Shown piece by piece: positions 15,447 through 23,579 of a stretch of DNA of 34,546 nucleotides (the first letter of the stretch is position 1; every line of letters begins with the position of its first letter). The notes below the pieces were generated by a model that did not search any database, had not been told where the DNA came from, and worked only from the letters and a program-made list of their open reading frames with translations. The stretch comes from an uncultured Roseiflexaceae bacterium. GTDB taxonomy: Bacteria; Chloroflexota; Chloroflexia; Chloroflexales; Roseiflexaceae. Made by a program: the position numbers and the translations under genes. The stretch spans positions 1 through 34,546 of the forward strand of contig CALKHR010000118.1 in assembly GCA_937988885.1 (NCBI GenBank), read 5' to 3'.

Positions 15447-16624
15447 AAGCACTCATCCGACTACTCTCGTTCTTCGGCAAAGAGTTTCACGAGATACGGC
15501 GGCAACCCCGCCTGATCCTCAGCCTGATCTTCGGGCCGTTCCTGATCCTGTTGCTGTTCGGCATCGGCTACGCGGGCGAGCAACCGCGCCTACGCACGGC
15601 GCTCGTGCTGCCAGCCAACAGCTCCGAGGATTTCGACAGCGCCGAGTTCGAGCAGGCCATCTCCACCAACTTCGAGATCGTGCACAGCGGCACCGACGAG
15701 CAAGCCGCCATGCAGTTGCTGCGCACGGGCCAAGTCGATGTTGTCGAAATCATCCCCGGCGATATTCAAGAGCGGATGATGCGCAACGAGCAATCGCCGC
15801 TCGAACTGCGCTACAACGAGATCGATCCGCTCTCCGAACAGTGGATTCAGTACCTGGGCTACGCCCAAGTCACCGAGATCAACCGAGCGATCCAGCGCGT
15901 CGCCATCGCAGATCTGCAAGAGGAACTGGCGCAGAACGGCGTCACATCGAACGTCACAGCGGAAGTGCTGGTATCACCGATCCAGCAGCAGTACGCCAAC
16001 CTGCGGGGCAGCTCGCTCGATGTGATGAGCTTCTACGCACCCAGCGTGTTGGCCCTGATCGTTCAGCACATCGCCGTCACCTTGGCGTCGCTGTCGTTGG
16101 TGCGCGAGCGCCTGCAAGGCTCATTCGAGCTATTTCGCATCGCGCCCGTCTCGCCGCTGCAAGTGCTGTTGGGCAAATACATCGGCTATTTGCTCTACAT
16201 CGGTCTGATCATCGCCGCGCTGGTCGGCCTGATGATCTGGCCGATCATGCTCGGCGTGCCGTTCCTTGGTGACGTTGCCGAGTTCGCAGGCTTCGCGGCG
16301 CTGCTCGTCTTGGCGTCGTTGGGGATCGGCTTCCTGATCTCGATGTACTCCAAAACCGAGAGCCAAGCCGTCCAGCTTTCGATGCTGGTGCTGCTCCTGT
16401 CGGTCTTTTTCAGCGGCTTCTTTCTGCCGCTCAAGAACTTTCTATCGCCGATTGATCTGGTGGGCTATGCGTTGCCGATCACCCATGGCATTATGGGCTT
16501 CCAGGCGATCATGCTACGAGGCATCTCACCGAGCACATTCACCTGGCTGGCATTGGCGGCATTGGCTGGGGGGTTGTTTGTGGTGGTAGCGCTCGTGGCG
16601 CAGTGGAACTTCCGACGTAGCTAA
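15443..16624 (+). CDS. ABC-2 type transporter permease
   Basis: A 393-residue membrane protein that overlaps the ATPase stop by four bases (ATGA), with AAGGAG inside the end of that gene, so the two are translationally coupled. It has one N-terminal membrane helix (about 28-47, LILSLIFGPFLILLLFGIGYA in part), an extracytoplasmic domain of about 150 residues, then five helices in the C-terminal half (about 195-390). This is the layout of ABC-2 (YhgE/DrrB-like) exporters. It ends in a 4-bp convergent overlap with the small ORF at 16621. It may be an efflux pump under the nearby TetR regulator, but I found no copy of the TetR operator in front of it. Confidence 0.92.
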   Translation: MKALIRLLSFFGKEFHEIRRQPRLILSLIFGPFLILLLFGIGYAGEQPRLRTALVLPANSSEDFDSAEFEQAISTNFEIVHSGTDEQAAMQLLRTGQVDVVEIIPGDIQERMMRNEQSPLELRYNEIDPLSEQWIQYLGYAQVTEINRAIQRVAIADLQEELAQNGVTSNVTAEVLVSPIQQQYANLRGSSLDVMSFYAPSVLALIVQHIAVTLASLSLVRERLQGSFELFRIAPVSPLQVLLGKYIGYLLYIGLIIAALVGLMIWPIMLGVPFLGDVAEFAGFAALLVLASLGIGFLISMYSKTESQAVQLSMLVLLLSVFFSGFFLPLKNFLSPIDLVGYALPITHGIMGFQAIMLRGISPSTFTWLALAALAGGLFVVVALVAQWNFRRS

Positions 16625-16797
16625 TACTGCTGTCTGCGCCCATTCAGCCACCACTGGAGCAGGCGCTGCCATAACGAGAGGCGCCTGGTGAGCGGTAATC
16701 GGTCACTGCGATAGATGTGCCCGTCGCGATCCATAATCATCCCCTGGGGGAGCCGCTCATCTCCAGGGGATGGCGGGGGAGCTTGATATCTGCTCAT
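16621..16797 (-). CDS. 58-residue small protein, unknown
   Basis: An ATG at 16797 with AAAGG seven bases upstream opens a frame of 58 codons that ends with TAG overlapping the permease stop by four bases. The protein begins MSRYQAPPPSPGDERL, has a central DRDGHIYRSDRLPL segment, and ends in a Trp-rich basic amphipathic helix (RRLSLWQRLLQWWLNGRR). It has no signal peptide. The tail suggests membrane-surface or nucleic-acid contact. A good ribosome site, protein-like composition and snug fit between genes support it. Part of the frame forms a 7-bp stem (16741-16747/16763-16769). Confidence 0.6.
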   Translation of the reverse strand: MSRYQAPPPSPGDERLPQGMIMDRDGHIYRSDRLPLTRRLSLWQRLLQWWLNGRRQQY

Positions 16798-16911
16798 CGG
16801 TGTGCCTTTCTGACTACAAATGCAGTACTCTTTCAGATCGCCAATGAGCTGATTACCCGTGGCTCAATTGCGAGCCTTGATTATCATACGGACCCACGCC
16901 GCTGCCCGCTA

Positions 16912-16957
16912 GGATGAAACATCCAGAATCGCGCACCATCATTTGTGCGATTCATCC
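16912..16957 (-). terminator. Hairpin downstream of tetR
   Basis: GAATC-GC-GCAC (16926-16936) pairs with GTGC-GATTC (16945-16953) with a two-base bulge. An outer GGATGA/TCATCC pair (16912-16917, 16952-16957) can extend the structure or compete with its base. It lies 19 bases after the tetR stop. No T-tract follows, so terminator activity is uncertain. Confidence 0.35.
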
Positions 16958-16975
16958 AATGTGTTCGCTAGAGGG

Positions 16976-17578
16976 CTAGTTGGCGGGCACGAAGTAGGCC
17001 GACAACAACTGCGTATACACATCGATCACCTGCGGATAGACCGTCTGATCGAACTCATCCTCGTGCAAACCGATAAAGAACAGCCCCCGCATCAAGCCCG
17101 AGAGCAGGCGCGGCTCGCAGTTGAAGCGTACGCCCGTGCGCTCCCACGCGGCGATGAACTGCGCCGCAAACGCGTCGTCGGGGCCGAAGTGGCCCTGCAG
17201 CACCTTGGGCGGCAGCTTGCGCGACAGGTACTCGTACTCCTCGCGGCTGAAGTGCGTGAACAGCGAGTTGTTCTTCCACAGCTCCAGGGCCGTGTGCAGC
17301 AACTCGCGCATGCGCTGGCGGGGCGGCAGGTCGGTGCGGGCGATCTGCTTGAGCAGCGTCGCGCGGAAATTCGCCTCGAACTGTTCGAGCAGTTCGAAGA
17401 ACAGCATCTCCTTCGACTCGAAAAAGAGATAGAAGGCGCCCTTGGAAATACCGGCGGCCTGTGCCAGATCAGCCACGTTAGTCTTGCGAGGGCCGTAGGC
17501 TTCGAATAGCGCCCGTCCCTGTTCGAGCAGCGTTGCGCGGATCTGAGCGCGCTCCTGTTCAGTGAAACCCTTTGGCAT
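16976..17578 (-). CDS. TetR/AcrR-family transcriptional regulator
   Basis: A 200-residue repressor-type protein of normal TetR length. The N-terminal helix-turn-helix is clear: ALFEAYGPRKTNVADLAQ then AAGISKGAFYLFFESKEML (about 23-61), followed by a helical ligand and dimer domain. AGGA lies six bases before the ATG at 17578. A palindrome over its promoter (17596-17616) recurs upstream of the P1B ATPase gene, and a related site lies upstream of the DinB-family gene, which points to autoregulation and at least two further targets. The divergent class V aminotransferase may share control. The ligand is unknown. Typical copper or metal regulators are CsoR, CopY or MerR types, so a TetR in this role would be unusual. 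Confidence 0.93.
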   Translation of the reverse strand: MPKGFTEQERAQIRATLLEQGRALFEAYGPRKTNVADLAQAAGISKGAFYLFFESKEMLFFELLEQFEANFRATLLKQIARTDLPPRQRMRELLHTALELWKNNSLFTHFSREEYEYLSRKLPPKVLQGHFGPDDAFAAQFIAAWERTGVRFNCEPRLLSGLMRGLFFIGLHEDEFDQTVYPQVIDVYTQLLSAYFVPAN

Positions 17579-17595
17579 ATTGGTCCTTTGTTACA

Positions 17596-17645
17596 ATATG
17601 TCTTGAAAAGTCATATGGTCATATCTATGATACCACGGCTGTCAA
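17596..17645 (-). promoter_or_regulatory. tetR promoter with overlapping candidate TetR operator
   Basis: On the minus strand TTGACA (17640-17645) and TATGAC (17618-17623) are 16 bp apart and predict a start near 17611. The near-perfect inverted repeat ATATGTCT-N5-AGTCATAT (17596-17616) covers that start. A further TCATA/TATGA pair (17619-17630) overlaps the -10. This placement suits repression of tetR by its own product. Confidence 0.6.
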
Positions 17646-17685
17646 GAGGTTCAGCACATTATTAAATCGATTTCGGAAACGGATT

Positions 17686-17691
17686 TATAAT
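17686..17691 (+). promoter_or_regulatory. -10 box for the class V aminotransferase
   Basis: A consensus TATAAT lies 41 bases before the ATG at 17733. No good -35 box is found at 16-18 bp. The tetR operator lies about 70 bp further upstream, so the two divergent genes might share control only through looping or an additional site. Confidence 0.45.
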
Positions 17692-17732
17692 ACGCAGGAC
17701 AACACGCTTATCAGCTCAATTAAGGACACTAT

Positions 17733-18890
17733 ATGATTACGCTTCCTGCTTTCGCTGAGGACTTTTTGTTACGCTCCGATATGGCGTTTTTCAACCACGG
17801 AAGCTTTGGGGCATGCCCACGACCTGTCTTTGAGACATTCCAAAACTGGCAGCGTAAGCTGGAAGAACAGCCGGTGGAGTTTTTGGGACGGAAGATCAAC
17901 GGGTTTCTTGAAGTTGCGCGTCTCGCACTGGCGGAACATCTCAACGCCAATGCCGACGACCTGGTGTACATCCCGAATGCCACGTATGGCGTGAATATCG
18001 TGGCGCATTCGCTCAAACTCCAGCCCGGCGATGAGATTCTGAGCAGCAATCACGAATACGGTGCTTGTGAGCGCGCGTGGCGCTTCAACTGCTACCGCAC
18101 CGGCGCGACCTACATCTCGCAGGAGATCGATCTGGAGCACACGAGCGCGGAGGCGTGGGTCGAGCAGTTGTGGCAGGGCGTCACGCCGCGCACCAAGGTC
18201 ATCTACCTGAGCCACATCACCTCGCCCACCGCCACGATCTTCCCGATCGCTGAGGTGTGCCGCCGCGCACGGGCCGAGGGGATTATGACGGTGATCGACG
18301 GGGCACACGCGCCCGGCCAGATCGAAATCGATCTCGCCGCGCTCGACGCCGATTTCTACACGGGCAACTGCCATAAGTGGTTGTGCAGCCCCAAGAGCGC
18401 GGGCTTCCTGTACGCCCGGCGCGAGCTTCAAGACTTGCTCGACCCGCTGGTGGTGAGCTGGGGCTGGAAGAGCCGCGCACCCCGCCCATCGCGGTTCCTC
18501 GACATCTTCGAGTGGCGCGGCACGCACGATCCTGCGTCGTACTTGGCGGTTCCAGCCGCGATCAACTATCAGAACGAACACAATTGGCCCGCCGTGCGGG
18601 AAGCCTGCCACGCCCTGGCCTGCGAGGCCCGTGAGCGCGTAAGCGAACTGACGGGTGTGCCGATGGTCCACGATCAATCAACGATGTGGTGGAGCCAAAT
18701 GACGCTGCTGTCGCTGCCAGATTCGTGTGACGTCTCGCTGGTCAAGAGTCGCCTGTGGGACGAGTTCGCGATCGAAATCCCCGAGGTGCAGTGGAACGGA
18801 CGCAAATTCTTGCGCATCTCGGTGCAGGCGTACAATAGCCCAGCACAGATCGATCGGCTGTTGGAGGGCTTGAAGGTCGTGCTTGGCTAG
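17733..18890 (+). CDS. Aminotransferase class V-fold PLP enzyme (isopenicillin N epimerase-like)
   Basis: A 385-residue enzyme. AAGGA lies six bases before the ATG. It resembles the CefD/isopenicillin N epimerase-like branch of class V enzymes: the opening FFNHGSFGACPRPV, NATYGVNIV near 82-90, SNHEYGA, the cofactor ring motif DGAHAPGQ (Asp189, His192), and Lys215 in GNCHKWLCSPK as the Schiff-base lysine. Arg in the GTHDPASYLAVP region completes the phosphate contacts. Known members act as epimerases, cysteine desulfurase-like enzymes or hercynylcysteine lyases; without neighbours of a pathway I cannot choose. A good terminator follows. Confidence 0.88.
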   Translation: MITLPAFAEDFLLRSDMAFFNHGSFGACPRPVFETFQNWQRKLEEQPVEFLGRKINGFLEVARLALAEHLNANADDLVYIPNATYGVNIVAHSLKLQPGDEILSSNHEYGACERAWRFNCYRTGATYISQEIDLEHTSAEAWVEQLWQGVTPRTKVIYLSHITSPTATIFPIAEVCRRARAEGIMTVIDGAHAPGQIEIDLAALDADFYTGNCHKWLCSPKSAGFLYARRELQDLLDPLVVSWGWKSRAPRPSRFLDIFEWRGTHDPASYLAVPAAINYQNEHNWPAVREACHALACEARERVSELTGVPMVHDQSTMWWSQMTLLSLPDSCDVSLVKSRLWDEFAIEIPEVQWNGRKFLRISVQAYNSPAQIDRLLEGLKVVLG

Positions 18891-18910
18891 CGCGATCCAG
18901 AAGCTGTGGG

Positions 18911-18939
18911 GCGGCCTTCTAGGGCCGCTCTTCTGTTTT
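18911..18939 (+). terminator. Intrinsic terminator of the class V aminotransferase gene
   Basis: GCGGCC (18911-18916) pairs with GGCCGC (18923-18928) around a TTCTAG loop, followed by TCTTCTGTTTT. The outer AGAAG (18899-18903) can also pair with CTTCT to lengthen the stem. It begins 20 bases after the stop codon. Confidence 0.75.
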
Positions 18940-19005
18940 GAAGCGGGGAAAGCGATGTCGAGGCGCGGGGTTGTAGCAGCACCTCGACATCTCTAGAAAC
19001 TGACA

Positions 19006-19626
19006 TCACTCATTGGGCTTGCGACTGACCTGGAAGCGACATACCGCACCACCGTTAGCGATGCACTCCGTCTCGTCGACACGATACTCTTCACTAGTGG
19101 CCCAGCGTATCGCCTCTTGGTAAAAGCCCAGGGGTATGTAACAGATGCCGTGATCGGCGTGATTGCCAGCGCAGTACGGGCACTCGCTGATCTCGACAAA
19201 GAAGCCCTCCGGCGTATCGTAGGTGCGGTGCGGCGCTTGGAACAGTTCCTCGGCGAGTTTGGCCGAGCGCGAGAGCACCAGTTTGATTTTGGCATCGGTG
19301 GGCAGCACCTTGAACGCCGCGCCCGCTAACGCACTGAGCGTCTTGTTATGCTCGCGGAAGTGTTGCATATTGCTACGCCCGGCCCGCAAAAAGATCGGTT
19401 TAATACCACGGTCGCCAAAAATTTGGAAAGCGATATTAAACAGGTGACTCAACTCGGACACCGTGATGGAGGGCGTATCATCGTTGGGCGGCAGAACGCC
19501 GTTTTGATAATAGCGCTGCAAGCCCGCCTGTACGAACAGCATCCGCAAGCTTTTTTCACCGAGATTTTCGATGATGCTGTCACAAACGAGCCGAAGCACC
19601 GAAGATGGGAGCTGCTGTTGACTCAT
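19006..19626 (-). CDS. V4R (4-vinyl reductase)-domain protein
   Basis: A 206-residue protein. I start it at ATG 19626: the promoter at 19686-19714 excludes upstream starts beyond 19679, and a GAAGAGAG stretch precedes this ATG. An ATG at 19656 is in frame but lacks a ribosome site. The C-terminal half matches the V4R small-molecule-binding domain, with Cys149, Cys152, Cys162, Cys188 and Cys196, and the closing pattern ECIANGGAVCRFQV. Such domains occur in bacteriochlorophyll synthesis protein BchJ and in many regulators, where they bind hydrocarbon ligands or metal. With no output domain it may be a free ligand-binding protein. It is divergent from the SDR-type gene. Confidence 0.75.
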   Translation of the reverse strand: MSQQQLPSSVLRLVCDSIIENLGEKSLRMLFVQAGLQRYYQNGVLPPNDDTPSITVSELSHLFNIAFQIFGDRGIKPIFLRAGRSNMQHFREHNKTLSALAGAAFKVLPTDAKIKLVLSRSAKLAEELFQAPHRTYDTPEGFFVEISECPYCAGNHADHGICYIPLGFYQEAIRWATSEEYRVDETECIANGGAVCRFQVSRKPNE

Positions 19627-19685
19627 TGCAATCTCTCTTCTATTGCCGCTTTTCATACGGGAAAGCGAACCCTTGCACATTGCTG

Positions 19686-19714
19686 ATTGTAACACGGCAT
19701 TTGCTGCGTTCCAA
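19686..19714 (-). promoter_or_regulatory. Promoter of the V4R gene
   Basis: On the minus strand TTGGAA (19709-19714) and TACAAT (19686-19691) are separated by exactly 17 bp. The predicted start is near 19679, giving a leader of about 53 bases before the ATG at 19626. Confidence 0.65.
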
Positions 19715-19788
19715 TACCCCGAAACCATATTACTATCGCCCGACGTCCTATGTGTAAGCGAATCGCTACAGAGAGGAAGGAGAAGGCT

Positions 19789-20775
19789 ATGGATATCTTG
19801 ATTCTGGGCGGCACTGTGTTTTTGGGGCGCGCATTGGTGGATGCTGCGCTGGCCCGTGGGCATCGGCTGACACTGTTTAATCGCGGGATTCACTCCCCCG
19901 AACTGTACCCCGATGTCGAACGTCTGCGCGGCAACCGTGGCGGCGACCTGTCAGCGCTGGAGGGACGGCGCTGGGATGCGGTTATCGATACTTCGGGCTA
20001 CATTCCACGGGCGGTTGGCGCCACCGCCACGCTGCTCGCCGATGCGGTCGAGCACTACACCTTCATCTCCAGCATCTCGGTGTACGCCGACACCACCGCG
20101 CCGGGCGTAGATGAACAGGGCGCCGTGGCGGAGCTTGGCGACGCCAGCGACGAAGAAGTGAGCGGCGCGAACTACGGGGCGCTCAAGGCGCTCTGCGAGC
20201 AGGCCGCCGAACGCGCGATGCCGGGGCGAGTGTTGCAGGTGCGTCCAGGGCTGATCGTCGGCCCGCACGACCCCACCGACCGCTTTAGTTACTGGCCCGC
20301 CCGCGTCGCCGAGGGTGGTCGCGTGCTTGCGCCGAACCGGCCCGAGCATCCGTTGCAAGTGATCGATGTGCGCGACCTTGCCGAGTGGACGGTGACGATG
20401 GCCGAGCAGCGCAGGGTCGGCGTGTACAACGCCACGGCTCCAGCGGGCGCGCAGAACTTCGGCGAACTGCTGGAAGTGAGCCGCGCGGTCAGCGGCAGCG
20501 CTGCCGAGTTGACTTGGGTTGATGAGGCGTTTCTGCTGGAGCAGGGCGTACAGCCGTGGGTGGAGTTGCCGCTGTGGCTACCCAGCGCTGATAGCGGGCT
20601 GATGGCGGTGAGCGTGCGCAAAGCGCTGGATGCCGGGCTGACGCTGCGCCCGCTCGACGAGACAGTGCGCGATACCCTGGCGTGGCTGGCAACCCGCCCC
20701 GCCGACCACACCTGGCGGGCTGGTCTCACCCGCACCCGCGAAGCCGAGCTACTACACACCTGGCAGTCGCGTTAG
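19789..20775 (+). CDS. NAD(P)-dependent epimerase/dehydratase (extended SDR)
   Basis: A 328-residue protein starting at ATG 19789, six bases after AAGGAG. The N-terminal Rossmann motif is ILGGTVFLGRALV, with a basic residue in LTLFNRG. The catalytic Tyr-X3-Lys appears as YGALK (about residue 132), and a Ser lies in FISSISVY. The C-terminal part is the variable substrate domain. It resembles the CSP41-like or isoflavone reductase-like branch seen widely in Chloroflexota and actinobacteria. The substrate is probably a nucleotide sugar or small carbonyl compound, but no pathway neighbours help. Confidence 0.87.
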   Translation: MDILILGGTVFLGRALVDAALARGHRLTLFNRGIHSPELYPDVERLRGNRGGDLSALEGRRWDAVIDTSGYIPRAVGATATLLADAVEHYTFISSISVYADTTAPGVDEQGAVAELGDASDEEVSGANYGALKALCEQAAERAMPGRVLQVRPGLIVGPHDPTDRFSYWPARVAEGGRVLAPNRPEHPLQVIDVRDLAEWTVTMAEQRRVGVYNATAPAGAQNFGELLEVSRAVSGSAAELTWVDEAFLLEQGVQPWVELPLWLPSADSGLMAVSVRKALDAGLTLRPLDETVRDTLAWLATRPADHTWRAGLTRTREAELLHTWQSR

Positions 20776-21332
20776 AATTATTATGTCAATACGACCACAG
20801 ATTTCGCAGATGTGAATGCAGCGTAGTGACGAGGTTCGCTATGCATTCACATCGAAAAGCACTGTCATTCTGAACGGAGCGTAGCGCGGTGAAGAATCTC
20901 CCAGCGCACCCACAACGAAACACAATGCCATGCATTGCAATGCTTTGCCGAGCTGTCAGATGCATCAAAATCGCATTTTCAGCATTAGAAAGCCCTAAAA
21001 ATCGCCTGACAGATCAAACTCAATATCATTCATTGTTTTCGTTGAAGCATCGGTGAGATCTCTCACTTCGCCTGACGGCTTGTTCGAGATGACAATGGTT
21101 TTCACTGTCATTCCGAATGGAGTGCGCAGCACGAAGTGAGGAATCTCATTGTTCTGCATTGAAACATACATTGAGATCTCTCATTTCATTCGAGATGACA
21201 GTGCGTTTCGTTGCTTCCTCGATGAGATCCTTCACTTCGCCTTCGGCTCGTTCAGGATGACAGCGCTTTTTCGTTGGGTTTTACTAATCCCGTTACAAGC
21301 AAATCTGTGTAATCTGCGTAATCTGTGGATGA
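20776..21332. repeat. Cluster of dispersed inverted-repeat elements between SDR and ATPase genes
   Basis: No gene is visible. At 20809-20853 there is a perfect 12-bp inverted repeat (GATGTGAATGCA and its complement). Copies of the dispersed element follow: a left-end half near 20862-20912 (GTCATTCTGAACGGAG then GAAGAATCTC), a right-end half near 21054-21096, a full hairpin near 21107-21200 (GTCATTCCGAATGGAG to TTCGAGATGACAG) and another right end near 21219-21262. Several ends are followed by TTTTCGTTG. The cluster is bounded by CCACAGATTTCGCAGA (20795-20810) and its near-exact complement (21313-21328). Confidence 0.75.
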
Positions 21333-23459
21333 TCAACTTACGTTCTCAAGCCGTAGTCGGCGCAGGGTTTGGGCATTGATCGCCACGATGATGGTGCTGA
21401 GCGACATCAGCAGCGCGCCCACCCAGGCCGGTAGCACGATGCCCGCGCCCGCCAGCACGCCAGCGGCCAGCGGCAACGCCAGCGCGTTGTAGCCGATCGC
21501 CCAAGCCAGGTTCTGCACCATCTTGTTGTAACTGGCTCGACTGAGCGTCACGATCTTGGCGATATCGCGGGGATCGTTGCGCACCAGCACAATCCCCGCC
21601 GCTGCCCGCGCCACATCGGTGCCAGCACCGATCGCGATGCCCACATCGGCTTGGGCCAGCGCGGGCGCATCGTTAACGCCATCGCCCACCATCGCCACCA
21701 CCGCGCCGCCTCGTTGGAGCTGGGCGATCTCGGCGGCCTTGTGCTTGGGCAGCACCTGTGCGATGTAGCGCTCGATCCCAAGCTCGCGCGCCACCCATCC
21801 CGCCACATCGTTGCTATCACCCGTCAGCATCACCACCTCGATCTGCTGAGCGTTCAGCGCCCGCACCGCCTCGTGCGATTCGGGGCGGATCACATCGGCT
21901 AGGGCCAGTGCGGCGCGCACCACACCCTGCTCGAACAAGTACACCACCGTCTGCCCTGCCGCGCCCCATTCCTGCGCCGCCCGTTCAAGCGCTGATGGCA
22001 GCGTGCTGTTCTGCTCGGCCAGCAGTTGCGGACCGCCGATCTGCCAGGTATGACCCGCGATCTGCGCCTGCACCCCACGGCCCGGCAACGCCTCAAACCC
22101 TTCGACGGCGGGCAATTCCACATCGCGCTCTTCCGCCGCCCTGCGGATCGCCTGCGCGATCGGATGCTCGCTATCGCCTTCGAGCGCCGCCGCCAGCGCC
22201 AACGCCTGCTGCTCGTCTAGATTGTCCGTAGCGAGCGCCACCACGCCCTGCTCACCCTGGGTCAGCGTGCCCGTCTTGTCGAACACCACCGTGGTGAGGT
22301 TGCGAGCCTGCTCCAACGCCAGTCGGTCGCGCACCAGGATGCCGTTGCGGGCCGAGAGCGTGGTGCTGATCGCGATCACCAACGGGATCGCCAGGCCCAG
22401 TGCGTGCGGGCAGGCCACCACCAGCACCGTCACCACCCGTTCCAGTGTGTAGGCATCGAAGCCCCGCGCGATGCTCCAGCCGATCAGCGTGATCAGCGCG
22501 AAGCCTAGCGCCACCCATGTTAGCCAGTACGCGGCCTGGTTGGCGAGATCCTGCGCGCGGGAGCGGCTGTTCTGCGCCTCAGCCACCAGCCGCATAATGC
22601 CCGCCAACGCCGTGTTGTCGCCGATATTGGTGATGCTCACGCGCAGCGAGCCGCGCCCATTGACCGTGCCTGCGATCACTGTATCGCCGGGGCGCTTGGT
22701 GACGGGACGGCTCTCACCCGTGATCATCGACTCGTTCAGGTCGCTCTCGCCCTGCTGTACCTGCCCATCGGCGGGGACGCTCGCGCCGGGCCGCACCAAC
22801 ACCAGATCGCCGGGACGCAACGCGCTCACCGCCACGATCTCGCTCTGATCACCGTTTAGGCGCTCTGCTGTATCGGGCAGTAGCTTGGCAAGTTCGTTGA
22901 GGGCGCTCTGAGCGCTGCCCACCGCCCGCAGCTCAAGCCAATGCCCCAACAGCATCACCGTTACCAGCGTGGCCAACTCCCAGTAGAAGTCCATGCCCTC
23001 CAGCAGACCGAGCGTGATCGCGATGCTGTAGAGGTACGCCGTGGTGATCGCCAGCGACACCAGCGTCATCATGCCTGGACGGCGGGCCTGCAACTCGCCC
23101 ACCGCGCCGCTCAGGAACACCCACCCACAGTAGAAGTAGATGATGCTGCCGAATACGGGGCTGATCAACGCCGAGCCAGGGAAACGCGGGGCGCTGTAAT
23201 TCAATAGCATCTGGATCATCTCGGAGTACAACACGATCGGGATGGTGAGCAGCAGCGCTATCCAAAACGGGCGCTTGAACATCTCGGGCGAATGGCCTGC
23301 ATGTCCGTTATGGTGAGCCTGATCCTGATGGGATTGCGATGAGGAAGTGGCGTGTTGGTGATGGTCGTGATGCTCGTCGTGATGCTCGTCGTGGTGCTGG
23401 TGGGCTTCTGGCTGGTGCGACGTGGGGGTGTGATGCTGATCGTGTGGGCCCGTCGTCAT
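21333..23459 (-). CDS. copB: CPH-type heavy-metal P1B ATPase (CopB-like) with His-rich N-terminal tail
   Basis: A 708-residue membrane pump; AAGGAG lies seven bases before the ATG. The first 56 residues hold 19 histidines in place of a classic CxxC domain. Eight membrane helices are expected, with Cys350-Pro351-His352 in the sixth helix. CPH marks the P1B-3 group, whose known members (CopB) export Cu2+ or Ag+. Further motifs: TGES (247-250), phosphorylated Asp394 in DKTGTLT, SEHPIAQAI, and the hinge GDGVNDAPALAQADVGIA. All active residues are intact. The promoter region carries a perfect copy of the palindrome found at tetR. No metallochaperone or CsoR/CopY gene is adjacent. Metal choice between Cu and Ag is from family knowledge only. 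Confidence 0.93.
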   Translation of the reverse strand: MTTGPHDQHHTPTSHQPEAHQHHDEHHDEHHDHHQHATSSSQSHQDQAHHNGHAGHSPEMFKRPFWIALLLTIPIVLYSEMIQMLLNYSAPRFPGSALISPVFGSIIYFYCGWVFLSGAVGELQARRPGMMTLVSLAITTAYLYSIAITLGLLEGMDFYWELATLVTVMLLGHWLELRAVGSAQSALNELAKLLPDTAERLNGDQSEIVAVSALRPGDLVLVRPGASVPADGQVQQGESDLNESMITGESRPVTKRPGDTVIAGTVNGRGSLRVSITNIGDNTALAGIMRLVAEAQNSRSRAQDLANQAAYWLTWVALGFALITLIGWSIARGFDAYTLERVVTVLVVACPHALGLAIPLVIAISTTLSARNGILVRDRLALEQARNLTTVVFDKTGTLTQGEQGVVALATDNLDEQQALALAAALEGDSEHPIAQAIRRAAEERDVELPAVEGFEALPGRGVQAQIAGHTWQIGGPQLLAEQNSTLPSALERAAQEWGAAGQTVVYLFEQGVVRAALALADVIRPESHEAVRALNAQQIEVVMLTGDSNDVAGWVARELGIERYIAQVLPKHKAAEIAQLQRGGAVVAMVGDGVNDAPALAQADVGIAIGAGTDVARAAAGIVLVRNDPRDIAKIVTLSRASYNKMVQNLAWAIGYNALALPLAAGVLAGAGIVLPAWVGALLMSLSTIIVAINAQTLRRLRLENVS

Positions 23460-23550
23460 AGGGCGCTCCTTCTAGTTGATCGGCGTCACGTATTGATACG
23501 GCTTCCTAGTGCGTGTTGGATGGCTTATGCGATGCCCACTAAATAATAAA

Positions 23551-23571
23551 ATATGACTGAAAAAGTCATAT
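23551..23571. promoter_or_regulatory. Candidate TetR operator upstream of the P1B ATPase gene
   Basis: A perfect inverted repeat, ATATGACT-N5-AGTCATAT, lies 92 bases upstream of the ATPase start. It differs by one base in its arms from the site at tetR. On the minus strand a possible -35 (TGACTT) overlaps it and TATTTA follows 17 bp downstream, so binding would block the promoter. Confidence 0.6.
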
Positions 23572-23579
23572 GGTTAAAC

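Noticed and set aside
14445..15452. A 335-codon minus-strand ORF opposite the ABC ATPase
   Set aside because: The plus strand has Walker A, signature and Walker B motifs; the antisense frame shows no motif and no ribosome site.
17769..18677. A 302-codon minus-strand ORF opposite the class V aminotransferase
   Set aside because: No motif or ribosome site; the plus strand carries the complete PLP-enzyme motifs.
19627..19893. N-terminal extension of the V4R protein to 19893
   Set aside because: It would cross the consensus promoter at 19686-19714 and overlap the start of the divergent SDR gene.
20862..21262. Repeated units that at first suggest a CRISPR array
   Set aside because: Unit spacing is irregular, copies are partial and in both orientations, and no cas genes are near. 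They are dispersed inverted repeats.
23352..23546. A short, very hydrophobic plus-strand ORF (Met/Val/Leu-rich)
   Set aside because: It is the complement of the His-rich codons at the start of the P1B ATPase gene. Antisense of CAC/CAT and GAC codons gives Val, Met and Leu.
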